The position numbers and the translations under genes are program-made. From NCBI GenBank assembly GCA_004764695.1, contig SMSO01000014.1:4680845-4744844 (forward strand): 64,000 nucleotides of DNA, read 5' to 3'. Origin of the DNA: Schizochytrium sp. TIO01. Lineage: Eukaryota > Sar > Bigyra > Thraustochytrida > Thraustochytriidae. Shown piece after piece: positions 41,806 through 53,503 of this stretch. Within the stretch, counting starts at the first letter, position 1; every line of letters begins with the position of its first letter. Below the pieces are notes generated by a model. It was not told where the DNA came from and searched no databases. It was given only the letters and a program-made list of their open reading frames with translations.

Positions 41806-43033
41806 CTCAGGACCTACTCAGGTCTTTGCTCTCTCGATAAAGTTTATTTCCTTCGCCTGCTCTCGGTCAGATTCGTTGCTAGTCTGCCTGCTATCTTCGC
41901 AAAGTTCGTGTGAATCATCTATCGGCGATCTTCAGAATTCCTCTTATGTAATATGTTCGTCTGCCTTGATGAAATGTAATGCCGAGATAATGTATTTACT
42001 ACAAGTACTAGAAAAATGGACTACATAGTGCTAGTCGTCAAGTGGCAAATCATTGAGGATGCTCTGGATGATTAGGAAAACACCCTGGAAGATTTCCACA
42101 AGTGAGGCTCGAAGTTGATGTCTTTTTGGTGGAGACGGGATTGTTTCTTTCTGCAAGCACCAGGTATAGAGATCTTCTTGGTGAGGGTCGGCGGAGTTCA
42201 AGCTGCACGATCTATTATCATGCTATTACTATATTGTACAGAGGACGCATGTGTAAAGACAACTTTGGTGAGAGCTTAAGAAGCCGGGAAGGGGTTAGAG
42301 AATTTGTCTTTGCACAACCACTCAGGTCTTATCAGACTTAACTCCTACTATTTGAACATTAAAAAACTAGAACGATGTTGGATCGAGTGCCTATATTTTA
42401 TTGTGTTGTCTACCGTACATCTAAGTAGCACAAAAAAATTGTTGGGTACACTAGCTTGCCTAGAAGACAGCTGACTTCTTCTTGGCATATTTTGGGGCCA
42501 TAGGTTGAGGACGAATGAGTTGTCTCACCTTCTGATGACCGGCTCTACATCAGCATATTTACAAGCCTATGAATTGATGACCATTTCGCATCATGTCAAC
42601 AACTTATGCGTAAAGTAAATGTATTGCAGACCCAATCTCAAGTCCAGATCGCTTCGAGGTTCCTCGCAGGAGATCGAGCACCGTTTGTGTACGCTCTCCG
42701 CTCATGAAATATGGTTCTGTTGCTCGAAAAGATACTTTTGAGTGATGTCTCGTAAAAATACACATAAGTATATGCCTAGTACTTGGTTCCTATGTGTTTA
42801 TAGGCAGCGCACACACAATTCACTGTTCTTGTTCCCGTTCTTTTGGCAAGGCGGGGTAATGCAATGCAAAAAACCAACTTTTCTCAAGTATTTTGAGGCA
42901 AAGCTGTTCTTCCTTGCTGCACAAGTCCGAGCCTGCGCGGACTCTTTTGCAGGGCGTGTCGAAGTGATCAGCGAGGACGCTGCTGAGCGATTTATCAGGT
43001 TTTGAACGGCCTCACAAACCTTACAGACCGATC
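41806..43033. promoter_or_regulatory. Divergent intergenic region between RraA-like gene and PH-domain gene
   Basis: 1.2 kb between two head-to-head starts; both promoters should be here. A possible tiny two-exon minus-strand gene (42460-42705) lies inside and is listed separately. Otherwise unique sequence without tandem repeats. Confidence 0.5.
42460..42705 (-). CDS. Speculative small two-exon gene (52 aa), function unknown
   Basis: Not recognised. On the minus strand an ATG at 42705 opens a hydrophilic frame (MSGERTQTVLDLLRG...). The downstream part (42460-42544) ends in a protein-like tail, RPQPMAPKYAKKKSAVF, before a TAG. The two can be joined by an 87-nt intron (42545-42631) that keeps frame (phase 2) with a weak GTCTGC donor and a GATGTAG acceptor. 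The Lys-rich tail reads more like a small basic organellar or ribosome-associated protein than random sequence, but the donor is poor and no CTAAC branch motif is present. It could be chance, or the 3' exon of a differently spliced gene. Confidence 0.25.
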
Positions 43034-44717
43034 ATGGAGGGGCAAGCGTGGCATTTGGTGAATGACGGCACGGCTTGGAGCTCTGTCTACCTTGTGTGTG
43101 GCGACGGGGTTCTCAGTTTATTTGAGGAAGACGATGGCGAACCAAGCATCCCAATGCGTTTTGGAGGAATGTCATCCAACGAACTTGTGCTCACTGAAGA
43201 TCAAGAAGGACCTGCAGCAGATGCGCACCTCGGACCCAATGAGGCTGGTGCACCGTCGAATTTTGGCTTCTCGGTCGTCAAAGGGAGTATACACCTGAAA
43301 TTCTGTGCCTCGTCTAAGCAGGATCTAATCAAGTGGAGAAAGTGCATAAAGAACGAATCAGGTGCAAGCTCTGCGCCGCCTCCAGCACCTGCGGATGACT
43401 CTCAGGCACAACAGCTCCAAGGAGAAATTCCACTTCCAGCACCTATGCCTATGCCGTCATCCTCGATGGAGACATCAACAGGTCAGATCAGGAAAGATCA
43501 ATCAGGGCCAGGTAGTGTGAATGCTCCTAACTCACCGATGTCTGGAGGAAGTTCTGAAAATGGCTCAGAAGCTCATGAAGAAGATAATCTTGGCGACGAT
43601 GAGGACAATGGGAATGAGGATGAAGATAACCATGACACTGAGGAGGAGAGCGTTGTAGAGATGACTTACCACGGGGATGAAAACCAACATAAAAGCGATA
43701 GCGAAATCGAAGACGCTGAGGAGAGTTCCCAGCAGCATTATTTTAGTGACCAGGAGATGCGTCGTCGCGAACAAGAGCATCATGGCGAAGACTTTCGAGC
43801 CATGGACGAAGAAAAAAGTGTAGACCCAACTATTTGTGCAGCCCCCGGTGAGGTTGAAAGTGTGCATGGGTCTGTATATAATGAAGGTCACTCACAACTT
43901 GACGAGTTCGATCGAGAGCAGACAAAACTTCCGACTCCTCCTCCACGCTACACCGCAGCTCCACCACCACGGGTAGAAGCGCCATATGTTGGTGCACAGG
44001 AGCCGCACCTTATGCAGACGATTGTGATTCACTATGGTGATACGGAAGTACACATTTCATTTAGAAACCAAAATGATCTCAATCGAGTGACTGTTACAGA
44101 ACTTAAAGGCAGTATGTGCATGAAATTGAATGCAGAGCCAGATGCAGAATACTTCCTTCGCCCTAGTGAAGTTGACCTCTTGCTGGGTAATGCTGTACTC
44201 CGCGAGCATTGGTGCGGGAGAGACTTTGGACTTCGGGGAGGACTACACTTACAATCTAAGCGTCGCACCGCAAGACCCTATGGAAGTTTGGGTGGTGGCA
44301 TCAATACCGTGAGGGTCGTTGCTCAAATCAGAGCCGGTGGTCGAGAGATTCCTGTGCAAGTTCGCGATGGAGAGCGCGTGGAAGATGTTGCTGAAGCCCT
44401 AGGGAAAACAGCTTGGTCTCGATGAGCCTCGCCAGATGGCTTTTTTGATGGAGATTTATCGTCAAAGAGGCGACCGTTTTGCTTCTGAAAACGCTAGTTT
44501 AAAAAACCAGGTTGGTGAGCTTCTGCACCGCACCAAGTCTCAACGCTTGGGTAAGGCGAGTAACCCTGTCTCACAAGGCTCTCAGGAGTCATATGAGGCG
44601 CTCTTGGACAGGGCTGCAGAGCGAATCCAAGCCCTTGAACGCGAGAAGAAGCAACTCGCAGATCAAGTTTTTCAACTTCGCATCTTGAATGCAGAACGTT
44701 TGTCTGTGTTGGAATAA
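43034..44717 (+). CDS. PH-domain / ubiquitin-like / coiled-coil protein, disrupted by an apparent +1 frameshift
   Basis: No named orthologue is recognised. Residues about 5-107 look like a pleckstrin-homology domain (a strand ending YLVCGDGVLSLFEED, then FGFSVVKGSIHLKFCAS and a final helix DLIKWRKCIK), which suggests phosphoinositide or membrane binding. Residues 110-330 are low-complexity: Pro/Ser, then very acidic. From about 335 (QTIVIHYGDTEVHISF) two ubiquitin-like segments follow, with YFLRPSEVDLLLGNAVLREHW and VRVVAQIRAGGREIPVQV. The frame ends at TGA 44423-44425, but the next frame continues the same protein (QLGLDEPRQMAFLMEIYRQ, then a coiled coil) to TAA 44715-44717. Removing one A from the AAAA run at 44405-44408 fuses them into about 560 aa. 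A sequencing indel, a real mutation or programmed shifting could explain this. Start ATG 43034. Confidence 0.7.
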
Positions 44718-45196
44718 ATGACCTTTACACAAATTAAAAATTCGAATAGCATTAAGATTTTGCAACTTCAGGACTCATATATCTATATTCTGTAGTGCAC
44801 GTTGCATTCCAAATTTCCAAACTTTGAAAAGAAAAGAACAAGAATGAATTAGAACTTAGTTTTCCATGGCAAATAGATTCTATGTATTTCACTTTGGTCA
44901 ACCATCACGTTCTTCTTGAACATTGAGTTCAGATCTCATGTTACTGATGCAAGCATTGAGTTTCTTGTTTTTGCACAGACATCACCTTGCTTGAAACAGA
45001 TACGAACTCTATTCTTGAGGATACTTTGTATACAAAAAAGCATTTTCACTAGACTGAGGTTACTCCTTCTATTCTTTCACTTGAGTTCAAACACAATCAG
45101 AGCACATCACTTATATTAGTACAAATATGAAAGTGTAGAAGTGCAGTCCTTCGGCACTCATACCATTATCAAAATAAAATTATTACACAAATACTG
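44718..45196. other. Convergent intergenic region
   Basis: 479 bp of AT-rich sequence between the PH/Ubl gene and the minus-strand coiled-coil gene, presumably both 3' UTRs. No other feature seen. Confidence 0.6.
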
Positions 45197-46669
45197 TTAG
45201 ATTGACTCTAATAACAGCGAAAGGCCAAAGTCGGTTCGAGCTTGCTTACTTGACGCAGTCTTTGATGCTGCTGCTGCTGCTGCTTCTTTTTGCTCGCTGA
45301 TCTTACTTTCATGCTGGGCTATTCGCCTCTCCACTTGTTCCTGCTGTTGTTTTGGCGATTTTGAAAGTAAACTTGGAGAGGTCGGGGATGCACAAGAGGG
45401 AAACAGTCTATCTTGAAGGAGTTGGTAAACCTCTTCTTGTTCAAGTAGGCGCTCAAGAACCCTGCGGCGATCCAGTGATGTGAAGTTATCGAATTGAATA
45501 ATGCGTGCCTCGCGGTCCTCAAGCTGTATAGATTGCTCCGAGCGTACCTCGCCGCCCATCTTTTTAGATTGTGCGCGCTTGGCTCGTTCTTTGCGACGCA
45601 GAATATCCTTTTTGACATCTTCAACACACTGTGAAAAGAGATCTTGAAGATTGGATCGCTCAGTACGCTCGACTACAATTTGTGCGCGCAATTCGCGCAC
45701 CTGCTCCTTCTCCCGTTGAACCTGTTCCCTCAACTGTCTCATCGTTCTCTTGGCAGATGCCGCCTGTTCATCATGAGCAGTGTTCATAAGCATCATCGGG
45801 GCTTCGTATAATTGAGGCTGCTGATCGCCTTCAAAAAGGCTCTTCTGAGATCCTGAGCGTTCGTACGATGGCGTGTTGTAAAATCCAACACTTGACTTAG
45901 ACAGAGCGCTGGATTTTGACGGAAAGTGTTTGTGCGAATCTAAGCCACTATTCATGCCAAGCTGGTTTTGGGAATGACTATTACGAATGGGTGGTGCAAG
46001 TTGTGAAGCTTGGTTATTTGAGGGTATCCCTGACTCCAAGGCAAGGATTTGTGTAGATGAACGTGGGCCGCCAACACTCGCTTCGGGGCCTAGGTGCATC
46101 TCAAGTTCTGTACGTAAGAGCTTGTTTTGCTTTTTAGCTGACTTTAGCTGATTTTCGAGCCATGAACGATCTTCATCAACCGACTCAAGCTTCTCTTCCA
46201 TGAATTTAATTTCCTTTTTCATAGACGTTGCATAAGCGTCGAGCCGCAGAGCTTCTTTACGGAACCAATCACGTTCCTGTGTCAATTGTTTGATTTTCTC
46301 ATCGCGTTGTAGTTCAAGCTCAGCATTTTGAACCTTTGTACGTAGCTCTTGCAGTTCCTTTTGAACATTATACATGTGAGCTCGATATGCAGAAAGAAAT
46401 TCGGTTTCTTGCTTCTTCAATACATCTGATACCTTTTCCGAAAGCGAACCTACGACATGGCTAAGCTGGTGATGGAGTTCTTCAACTCTACCCATACCAC
46501 TGACACTAGCGACAAGGGCTTGGCGTGCCTCCATTGCAGCCATGTTTATTGTAGTGTTTTCTGTGCCTCGAAGAGAGGTAAGAAAAGTCTCTTTGTCAAC
46601 TTCTACATTGCTTGCGCCCGAGCTGGCAACCATTGCCCCATGCGAGGCTCCGTCTGCACCTTCTCCCAT
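45197..46669 (-). CDS. Coiled-coil protein, function unknown
   Basis: A 490-aa protein without a recognised enzyme domain. Residues about 60-200 form a long coiled coil with several conserved-looking blocks (AYRAHMYNVQKELQELR, LTQERDWFRKEALRLDAYATS, KKEIKFMEEKLESVDEDRSW, NQLKSAKKQNKLLRTELE). A Ser/Asn/Gln-rich linker (205-300) follows, then a second coiled coil (about 305-370, RTMRQLREQVQREKEQVRELR) and a C-terminal coil over a poly-Ala tract encoded by a GCT/CTG repeat near 45266-45282. The pattern resembles ciliary or basal-body coiled-coil proteins of protists, an inference from style only. The ATG at 46669 is chosen over the GTG at 46672. Stop TAA. Divergent from the Arl-like GTPase gene. 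Confidence 0.8.
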   Translation of the reverse strand: MGEGADGASHGAMVASSGASNVEVDKETFLTSLRGTENTTINMAAMEARQALVASVSGMGRVEELHHQLSHVVGSLSEKVSDVLKKQETEFLSAYRAHMYNVQKELQELRTKVQNAELELQRDEKIKQLTQERDWFRKEALRLDAYATSMKKEIKFMEEKLESVDEDRSWLENQLKSAKKQNKLLRTELEMHLGPEASVGGPRSSTQILALESGIPSNNQASQLAPPIRNSHSQNQLGMNSGLDSHKHFPSKSSALSKSSVGFYNTPSYERSGSQKSLFEGDQQPQLYEAPMMLMNTAHDEQAASAKRTMRQLREQVQREKEQVRELRAQIVVERTERSNLQDLFSQCVEDVKKDILRRKERAKRAQSKKMGGEVRSEQSIQLEDREARIIQFDNFTSLDRRRVLERLLEQEEVYQLLQDRLFPSCASPTSPSLLSKSPKQQQEQVERRIAQHESKISEQKEAAAAAASKTASSKQARTDFGLSLLLESI

Positions 46670-47495
46670 CACGTCTATTCAAGCTTGTGATAAATCAAGC
46701 TTGAAGATTGAATGCACCAGACTGGTTGTAAATAAAATTGGAAATCCTTCCTTCAAATGAGGCAATTAATTGTCAACGAGCTTTACAAATCTTTAAACTC
46801 TCCGTGCACTTGGTGGCAAAGTCTTGATAAAATCACCTTTCGTCGTATGTGGGCTTTGACACCCTTGGCCCTGTGCTGACGTTGTATGCAGAAGCGCCAC
46901 TTGCTTGTGTCACGTTGCAAGGCTGCGTAACAATCCAAAAAATAATTGCGGCCAGCGTGCAGGGTTTCCAAAGCGGTGGATGATCAAGCACATAGACGTA
47001 TCCTCTTCACAATAGCCGTAGGAGGTTTTTATTGCATACTCTCTTCTCTTTGTCCAAGAGAAATGACACGAGAACACTGCAATTCTTTTGTAAGGTGTGT
47101 ACTGTGGCATTTTCCTAGCAATAGGAATGGTGTCTGTGCCTATTGCGCGTTTCTTCAGAAGATCCGTTGGACCTCTTTATAGACCATTTAGGGGATAGTA
47201 CTTCTCAACGCCATTTTGGCTTTCGCGATCCCCCTTTTACCTTGCAGATTTGATAGATAATAGACTTATGGGAAAGGGACCCGCTTATCAAAGGCAAATA
47301 GAGAAAAGAGAGTCCGGGTCTGGGGGATAGCTGAGTTTCCTATTGAGGTCTGGTGGTTGACGACTTCATCAATCACAATTGAGACTAGCGTTTGCATTTG
47401 AGACTTTCTGGGGTGGTGGCGAAAGGACTCTGCCTGAGCGCACTTGACGCTTATCACGAAGAACTCCACAAGAGAAAACTATTTATCACATCACA
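46670..47495. promoter_or_regulatory. Divergent intergenic region, coiled-coil gene / Arl-like GTPase gene
   Basis: 826 bp between head-to-head starts, holding both promoters and 5' UTRs. Unique sequence of mixed composition; no tandem repeat and no convincing extra ORF. Confidence 0.5.
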
Positions 47496-48998
47496 ATGGG
47501 CAAACATGATAAGGATCGCAAGGCTTCTAGGAAATCGTCGCGACGAACGAAGCGAGATTCAATGACATCAAAGACAAGCTTGAAGTTTGATGACGACAGC
47601 ATCAGTGACGCCGGGGATGCAGGAAAAGGCCATGATGCAGAGGAACGGGGAGCTTTATCAAAAGTTGATCCTGATGAAGACGAAGATGCTGTGTCGCGCC
47701 TGGAGAAGGGTCTCTTGGACAAAAGTGGGGAACGTCGACAAAGGATAATGGCACACACTGGCTTTTGCTTGCATGTGTTATACGATATGAAAGCTATTCT
47801 AGATAGCCTATTCGATATAACAGCATGGAGATCCTTAGGTCGCTTGGTTTTTGCTTTTAGGTCAACCCAATACCAGGACGTCGTGCTTTCTCTTGTTTCT
47901 CTTGTAATCACCAGTACCCTAGGGAGTCAATATGAACGCAAGACAGTGCAGCTTCCGGTTGTTTCACTTGCAGTTGCTGGTAAGTAGAGCGTTATGTTGT
48001 CTGTTTCGAGAAGATGACCTAGATAATGACCTGCGGGGACTATATTGAATTCATAGACTAACGAATGCAACATGCTGTTTGCAATCACTTTCCCATTTGA
48101 TTTGCAAAACACAGTGCTAAGTTTGCCAGTTCCTTTTGCTGGAATTTCGGCAAGTTTCAGGCTTCGGCAAACGACAATTCAGGCAGTTGTACTCTATGCA
48201 CTGGTAGCCAAAATTGTGTATTCTGCTTTGCTTTTGTGGTACTTGCACCGGGCAGTTGCTGCCGATTTGGAGGTTGTGTTCCCTGAGACAGTCTTGGCGA
48301 TCTTGCGAATAATTCTAGGGTTCTTCATCATTGTTTTTGGCATTCTTTCAAGCAACAAAATATCGGAAATGAAACGTCTTCGCAAAACTGTGCTCTTAAT
48401 CGGGCTTGATGGACACGGGAAGTCACTTCTGGTGGATACTAGTTTGCCGTTGAGTATGTCTCGCGCTGGGCGGTTTGGAACACGAACCTCAGACCAATGG
48501 GAAGTAAATCCTACGGCAGGGCTAAGTATGCATGAGTTTCGTAAATTTGATTCTTTTTGGAGAGTATGGGACATGTCTGGCAATGGGCGAGGCCGTGAAC
48601 TTTGGCCGTTTTATTACGGGAGTGTTGATGCAATCTTCTTTGTGATTGACTCTACAGATCTTGAACGTCTAGCTGTGGTTAAACACGAGTTTTTCCGCAT
48701 GACAGAGCATCCTGACGTGCGACGTAAGGCTCCCATTTTAATTGTGGTTCTCAATAAAACAGACCTGTCTGACTCAACAAAGCTGAAAAAAGATATTAAG
48801 AGCAAGAATCCAGAGGATCCTCAATATATTTCTCATGATATGTCAAAGATTTCTCCATCGCAAATACGTCAACTTTTGAAATTCGATACGCTCTCTCAGC
48901 ATTACAAACTCCACGTGCAAGTAGCTTCGGCTTTGCAAGGATTCGGCATGGATGAAGCCTTGCAGTGGCTTGCAAACACTCTTTCATTAAGGCCTTGA
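47496..48998 (+). CDS. Arf/Arl-family GTPase (Arl6-like) with N-terminal multi-pass membrane region
   Basis: Two exons, 47496-47979 and 48115-48998, give a 455-aa protein. Residues 1-85 are charged and hydrophilic. About 126-142, 155-172, 183-206 and 220-240 are hydrophobic and likely membrane-spanning. A GTPase domain fills the rest: P-loop GLDGHGKS (258-265), switch-2 WDMSGNGRGRELW, FVIDSTDLERL, LNKTDL (G4) and VASALQG in the G5 position. The PFYYGSVDAIFFVIDS and TEHPDVRRKAPILIV segments resemble ARL6/BBS3 most. Arf-family proteins normally start with a short amphipathic helix; a 250-residue polytopic extension is unusual, the nearest analogy being the single-span SR-beta. The role is probably membrane traffic or ciliary entry, inferred. 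Splicing (phase 1) completes the second hydrophobic segment, which supports the intron. Stop TGA. Confidence 0.87.
47980..48114 (+). other. Intron of Arl-like GTPase gene
   Basis: 135-nt GT-AG intron. Donor GTAAGT at 47980, branch-like GACTAAC at 48056-48062, acceptor AACACAG ending at 48114. Unspliced, the first frame stops at 47985-47987. Removal joins codon Val162 across a phase-1 junction and continues a hydrophobic segment without a break. Confidence 0.88.
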
Positions 48999-51900
48999 AT
49001 TGTACTGGGTTTTCAAGATGAATCCTTGGTTTGTTACAAGAAATGATTGATTTATCTCAAGGAAAGTGATACTTTTCTGAGCGAAAGTTTTCTCCGCATT
49101 CCGAGACGACGAGCTCCTGATCTTGGTAATTATCTCAAGAAAGGAAGATATGTGTCAGTGGATGATATCTATCTTGTGGCGTAGTACCTACGAGGCACTT
49201 GACAATTTGCAATAGTAATACAAACAAAATTATAGGATGTCGTGTTTACAAATAGGTAGTGTTCGTTACTCAGAGTTGTCTTGGTAGTTTTTGAAACAAG
49301 AATGTGCTACATCAATATGTTCTGGCTGTTAATTCTATTAGTTCTTTTACCCTTTAAATCTGAAATCATTAAAATTTTCCAAAGTGTGTTCGGAGCTTGA
49401 TCATGGCACACGCATTTCAGACTTCCTTGGTAGTTCTTGATGGACTCCGAGGGTGTTTCCATGCATACTCCTTGATCTTATCATTAATAACACTTCTTCG
49501 CCAGCGTTCCGAGTTGCTCGAGGCAGATTTCCTAGCCAATAGCAAATTAAACCAAGGGATTGCACTCCCTGACTACAGACAGCACCCTCCATATGCTTCT
49601 AATCTCGAGTACCTTCGGTCCCTGGACTTTATCCATTTTGGTGCAAATTAAAATTCCCGTTAACGTTTCAAGTTCAATTTATCAAATGGCGGCTAAGGTT
49701 TTCGCCTTGCCCACGCTCTTCCAAGTTCGTCAGTTATTTCTATACTTCTACATTAGAATTCATGTGCAGCGTGATGGTTCTTCAAATCCTTGAATTCGAA
49801 TTTCCTTCCGCGCACCTTTAGAAAATCAGGAGTGGTGCACACCTTCTTCCCCACACCCCTTGTGGTTAAATTGCTGTTTCGAAACTCTGCAGGAAGGCAT
49901 TATTGCTGGCAATCTGCCTCTTCTAGCAGGCCGGTTTTCTTCTCTTTTGCCTCATGAGCTAAGAATTTTGCTGTGAGGTCGAACATCATGATGCCATGGC
50001 CTGAAGATTGATTGTTGCATTCACTGTGTTTAGACCTATCTTGATTAGCAAAAGAGCGAGAAGTTCGAAGTTCTCTGCTCCCACTTGTATTTTTTGCCGT
50101 GAACCGCAATCTTGTTCTGTTGATTTTACAAGTTAAAAAAGAAAAAGAGAAAGAAAAGAATTAAAAAGCATTACAAGTCGTTTAAATTAAACTAATATTT
50201 TTTTCTTTTAAATACAAAAATGCAAAATAAACTTAATAATAAAAATAAAAATGCTACATGTTCTCGTTCTAGATGTGATATCCGAACCTACGGATGGGGC
50301 CACAGTATAAAGCTGACGCTGGAGACACTGCTCCATCTGTGAACAACCTCCCTGCCTGTGCTTGTGTCAATAGAATATTTTGCTCAACATTTCATCTTGC
50401 AGGGCTCTTTCATCTGGGGACGCACCGAGTAAACCCCCCAACTAAAAACGCTTTCTTGTAGTGCCGTACTGATCAAACCTTCTGCTGCAACTGCAACCCT
50501 TTCAAAAGACACGATTTATCATCAGGATCAGGGTGTAAACGTCTACGGCACTGTAGAAGGAAGAGCGAAATGATAATCATAGTAGGTAGGTACTGCTTCT
50601 GCTTTTTTCTTTTTACTACAGCGCGTGCAGCACTTCGAAATGCAGCGCGTGCAGATAATATTTACTTTGACGGGTTCTGTTAACAAAAATGGCTCAGGTT
50701 GCGAGGCGCTCAGAGAGGGAAGGCAAAGAAGAAGGAAGTCGGGGGCGGCCCTCGCTCGCACACATCATGATGGTTTTGATTTATTCCTTTCCAAGTTCCA
50801 GACACCACTGCTCGCCGCAGAAGCAGCTCGTGGCAGTAGGTTTATTCGTTGTGCAGCTCAGCTCGAGCAGCTCTCAATCCAGACGAAGAACATGAGTTAA
50901 AGCGGCTCGGAATAGGAAGCAACTTCAGAGCTCCGAGGTAAAGTTAGAACAAGTTTTCCAGATAGATTTGTCAGAACCTCAGGGACGAGGTTCTTGATCT
51001 TCGACGAGCTCGCCTTCAGAAGCTGGTAGTTGCGATAGTAGATCTCATTTCATCCCAGAGCGCACACACTGGCAATTATGGTAGGTGGCCTACGAGGCGA
51101 GTTCTACGTCGTGAAAGCCCATCTATTTGAAAGAACGAAGAGACTTCAGAATCCTGTCCTGAGGAGGATATCGTCGCTAATATTACTTTTATTAGGGCTC
51201 TTGATATTGTAAGAAAGCCACAGTCACCGCCCTATATTAAAAAATAAATAAAAAGTAACTTGAAGTAGCAGCTTTTTCACCATCTCAAATGAGTAGGATA
51301 GTTTGATGGTGCCTTCTAAATGTAGTGCAATGTCCTTCAAGAAACTCTTAGCAAGGGTTCAACAGCTAGAATCCGAACAGAAAGAGAGCGAGTGCGTGCG
51401 AATCCCGCAATCCCTCGCTCGCTTCGCACACCAGGGAATATTGATTGCCCGATTGAATACTCACGAGTCACGAGCCATGATTGTCGTGTCCCTCCAGAAT
51501 GTTCCCATTGGTTTAAGGTGACACCATCAATCCCTTGAGGGCTCTTTGGTTTGGGCTTCGCCACGTCATACTTCTATATGAGATGGTTTTCACGAAAATA
51601 GTGTGGGACCGGCATGAATCTTGGGCGAGGCTGGCGATGACGAGTTATTGACCATCGTAAAGTGTTTGAGCTTACCCAACCTTTAGTTTCTTCTAGAGAG
51701 CAAACTTTGGCAGCGCAGCAACGAACATGTCAGTGAGTATCCAATGCAAAGTTTAGGATGCTTTGCGACAATGGTTACATCATATCCGAGTCGTGGGGCA
51801 GGAGCACACCGGTGCATATCGAGAGCTTCTTTCGAGTAGTGCTAAAGAAGTCATGGATGAAAACCCAAGCTAACAAGCTATTGAAGTAAATAAGTGGCGT

Positions 51901-52082
51901 TTCACGGTTAGAAGATTATTAAGCACCAAGTAGCAAACTTTGGTCTAAACGCTCACAGTGTAACTTGAGAGCGATGATTGTGCAAGCTCTCAATTTTAAA
52001 GTAATACACACACTTTTCCCATTATTTTCAAGGTATTTTAACTTGAAACAAACTTCTTTCAAGTAAAAAACTCTTCAATTGG

Positions 52083-52109
52083 AAAAAAAAAAAAAAAAAA
52101 AAAAAAAAA
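52083..52109. repeat. Poly(A) tract, 27 nt
   Basis: An uninterrupted A homopolymer followed by an AAGAAGAAG purine run. It could be a relic of a retroposed transcript, but no element body is recognised upstream. Confidence 0.9.
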
Positions 52110-52397
52110 GAATGAAGAAGAAGAAAGAACAGCGTCTAGAGTGATTCAGGTAAGCCATGGAATCAACCCGTGATACGACATAGACTCAAAAAAGAAAGCC
52201 CCGAACGAGAAAATCATTCATTCCCTGTGCAAAGGAGCAGGATCTGTAATTAGGGTCGCAAATTCGCCATTCGAGAAATTAATCCTTGTAAGCCTGCGGA
52301 GTGGCTCATTATGAATTCAATCAAATAATCCAACTTGAATTTAAAAGTTGCTCGTTCCAGTAACTAGTACAGGGTGCAGTCCTCCGGGAAACTCTGT

Positions 52398-53144
52398 ATG
52401 GCGGGGTGTGCCTTCATGAAGACGGACGGTTTGCTGCTACTGCCTACCAACATTTGCCAAAGGTAAGGAACGCTTAGTATATGTTATCATGATGCATGCG
52501 TTTCTTTCAACGTAGTGACGTAAGGTATCTTAATTTAGGACTGGCAAAAGTCGCTTAGTTTGGGGGTAGACAGACACCCCGTTCCGAAGATACGCTCGGG
52601 GGTAGTTTGTTCAAGCCACCGGCATGAGGTGTGTTACAAAAGGAGATATCATCTTAATTTCGGCGGCTTTCAATCGTCAACTTAAATTTCAATCCAAGCA
52701 CAATTTCCTCACACAACTGCGTTAATGGAGTGTTGCGAACGGCAATACATTCTTCATACGTCTGCCTTGACGGAGCCCCTGTTTCCCTGCACTCAGTAAA
52801 CCATGGTGGGTATCTCCCTACCTACTGTTTGCTTGTTGCTTGCTTGCACGAATGCAACTTGAAAGTCGAGGAATGGACATAATCTTGGCAGGAGGTTTTT
52901 GTCTCCTGAGATCGACCCTGCCACGCGCAATCGCACTGGATCTGACACTGAGTACCTCCAATTAGAATCAAGCCAACCTGAAATTATCAGCATGGACGTT
53001 GAATCCGTCGATTGTCTGCAGTATCTTCAAGTTCGCCACAAGGGTGATGAAGACATATATGCTTCTTCAGAAAACATAAAAGGATGGATCCTGGGTACTA
53101 TAGTGGTTCTTGTGTGTTTTGCACACCTTGCAGAGGGACTATAA
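52398..53144 (+). CDS. Speculative two-exon small gene with C-terminal hydrophobic anchor
   Basis: Not recognised. The frame at 52893-53144 encodes a polar, acidic stretch (TEYLQLESSQPEIISMDVESVD, HKGDEDIYASSENIKG) ending in a hydrophobic segment, WILGTIVVLVCFAHLAEGL, and TAA, like a tail-anchored membrane protein. It has no early ATG of its own. An upstream ATG at 52398 opens 65 nt to an AAAG/GTAAGG donor-like site (donor at 52463), and TTGGCAG ending at 52891 would be a suitable acceptor. The 429-nt intron keeps frame (phase 2 to frame 0), giving about 105 aa. No CTAAC motif is found at the usual distance, and frame agreement by chance is one in three. Confidence 0.25.
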
Positions 53145-53452
53145 TCTTCGGTCCTGCGATTCATGTGCAAAAGAGCTCGGAACTCCTTCTCCTCCAGACA
53201 GCGTGAAGATCGTGCAGCTCACAGACCATGCTGCAATCAATCGCCGGACCTCTGTTCCATCAGGCAGTCAATGTCATCCAACTTGAGTCGCTAATTAATT
53301 AGTCTTTATGATCTGCTTTGGAAGGGACGGGTATCTCCAACCTTGAGACAGATTAAAAGGATAATTTGCGCTTCCGATGTGTCGCAGGGGTCAGTCAAAC
53401 CGGCCAAAAGACGCTTGCAGCAGACAGACAAGTGGGTAGAAAAGGGATTAAG

Positions 53453-53503
53453 AGAGTGAGCGAGAGAGTGAGAGAGTGAGTGAGTGAGTGATTGAGTAAG
53501 TGA
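53453..53503. repeat. (GAGT/GAGA)n tract
   Basis: About twelve GAGT, GAGC and GAGA units. The complementary ACTC array lies about 270 bp downstream (53774-53828), so the two could fold back on each other. Confidence 0.9.

Noticed and set aside
52083-52109. Retroposon tail
   Set aside because: A lone poly(A) run without target-site duplication, ORF or known element body is not enough to call a mobile element.
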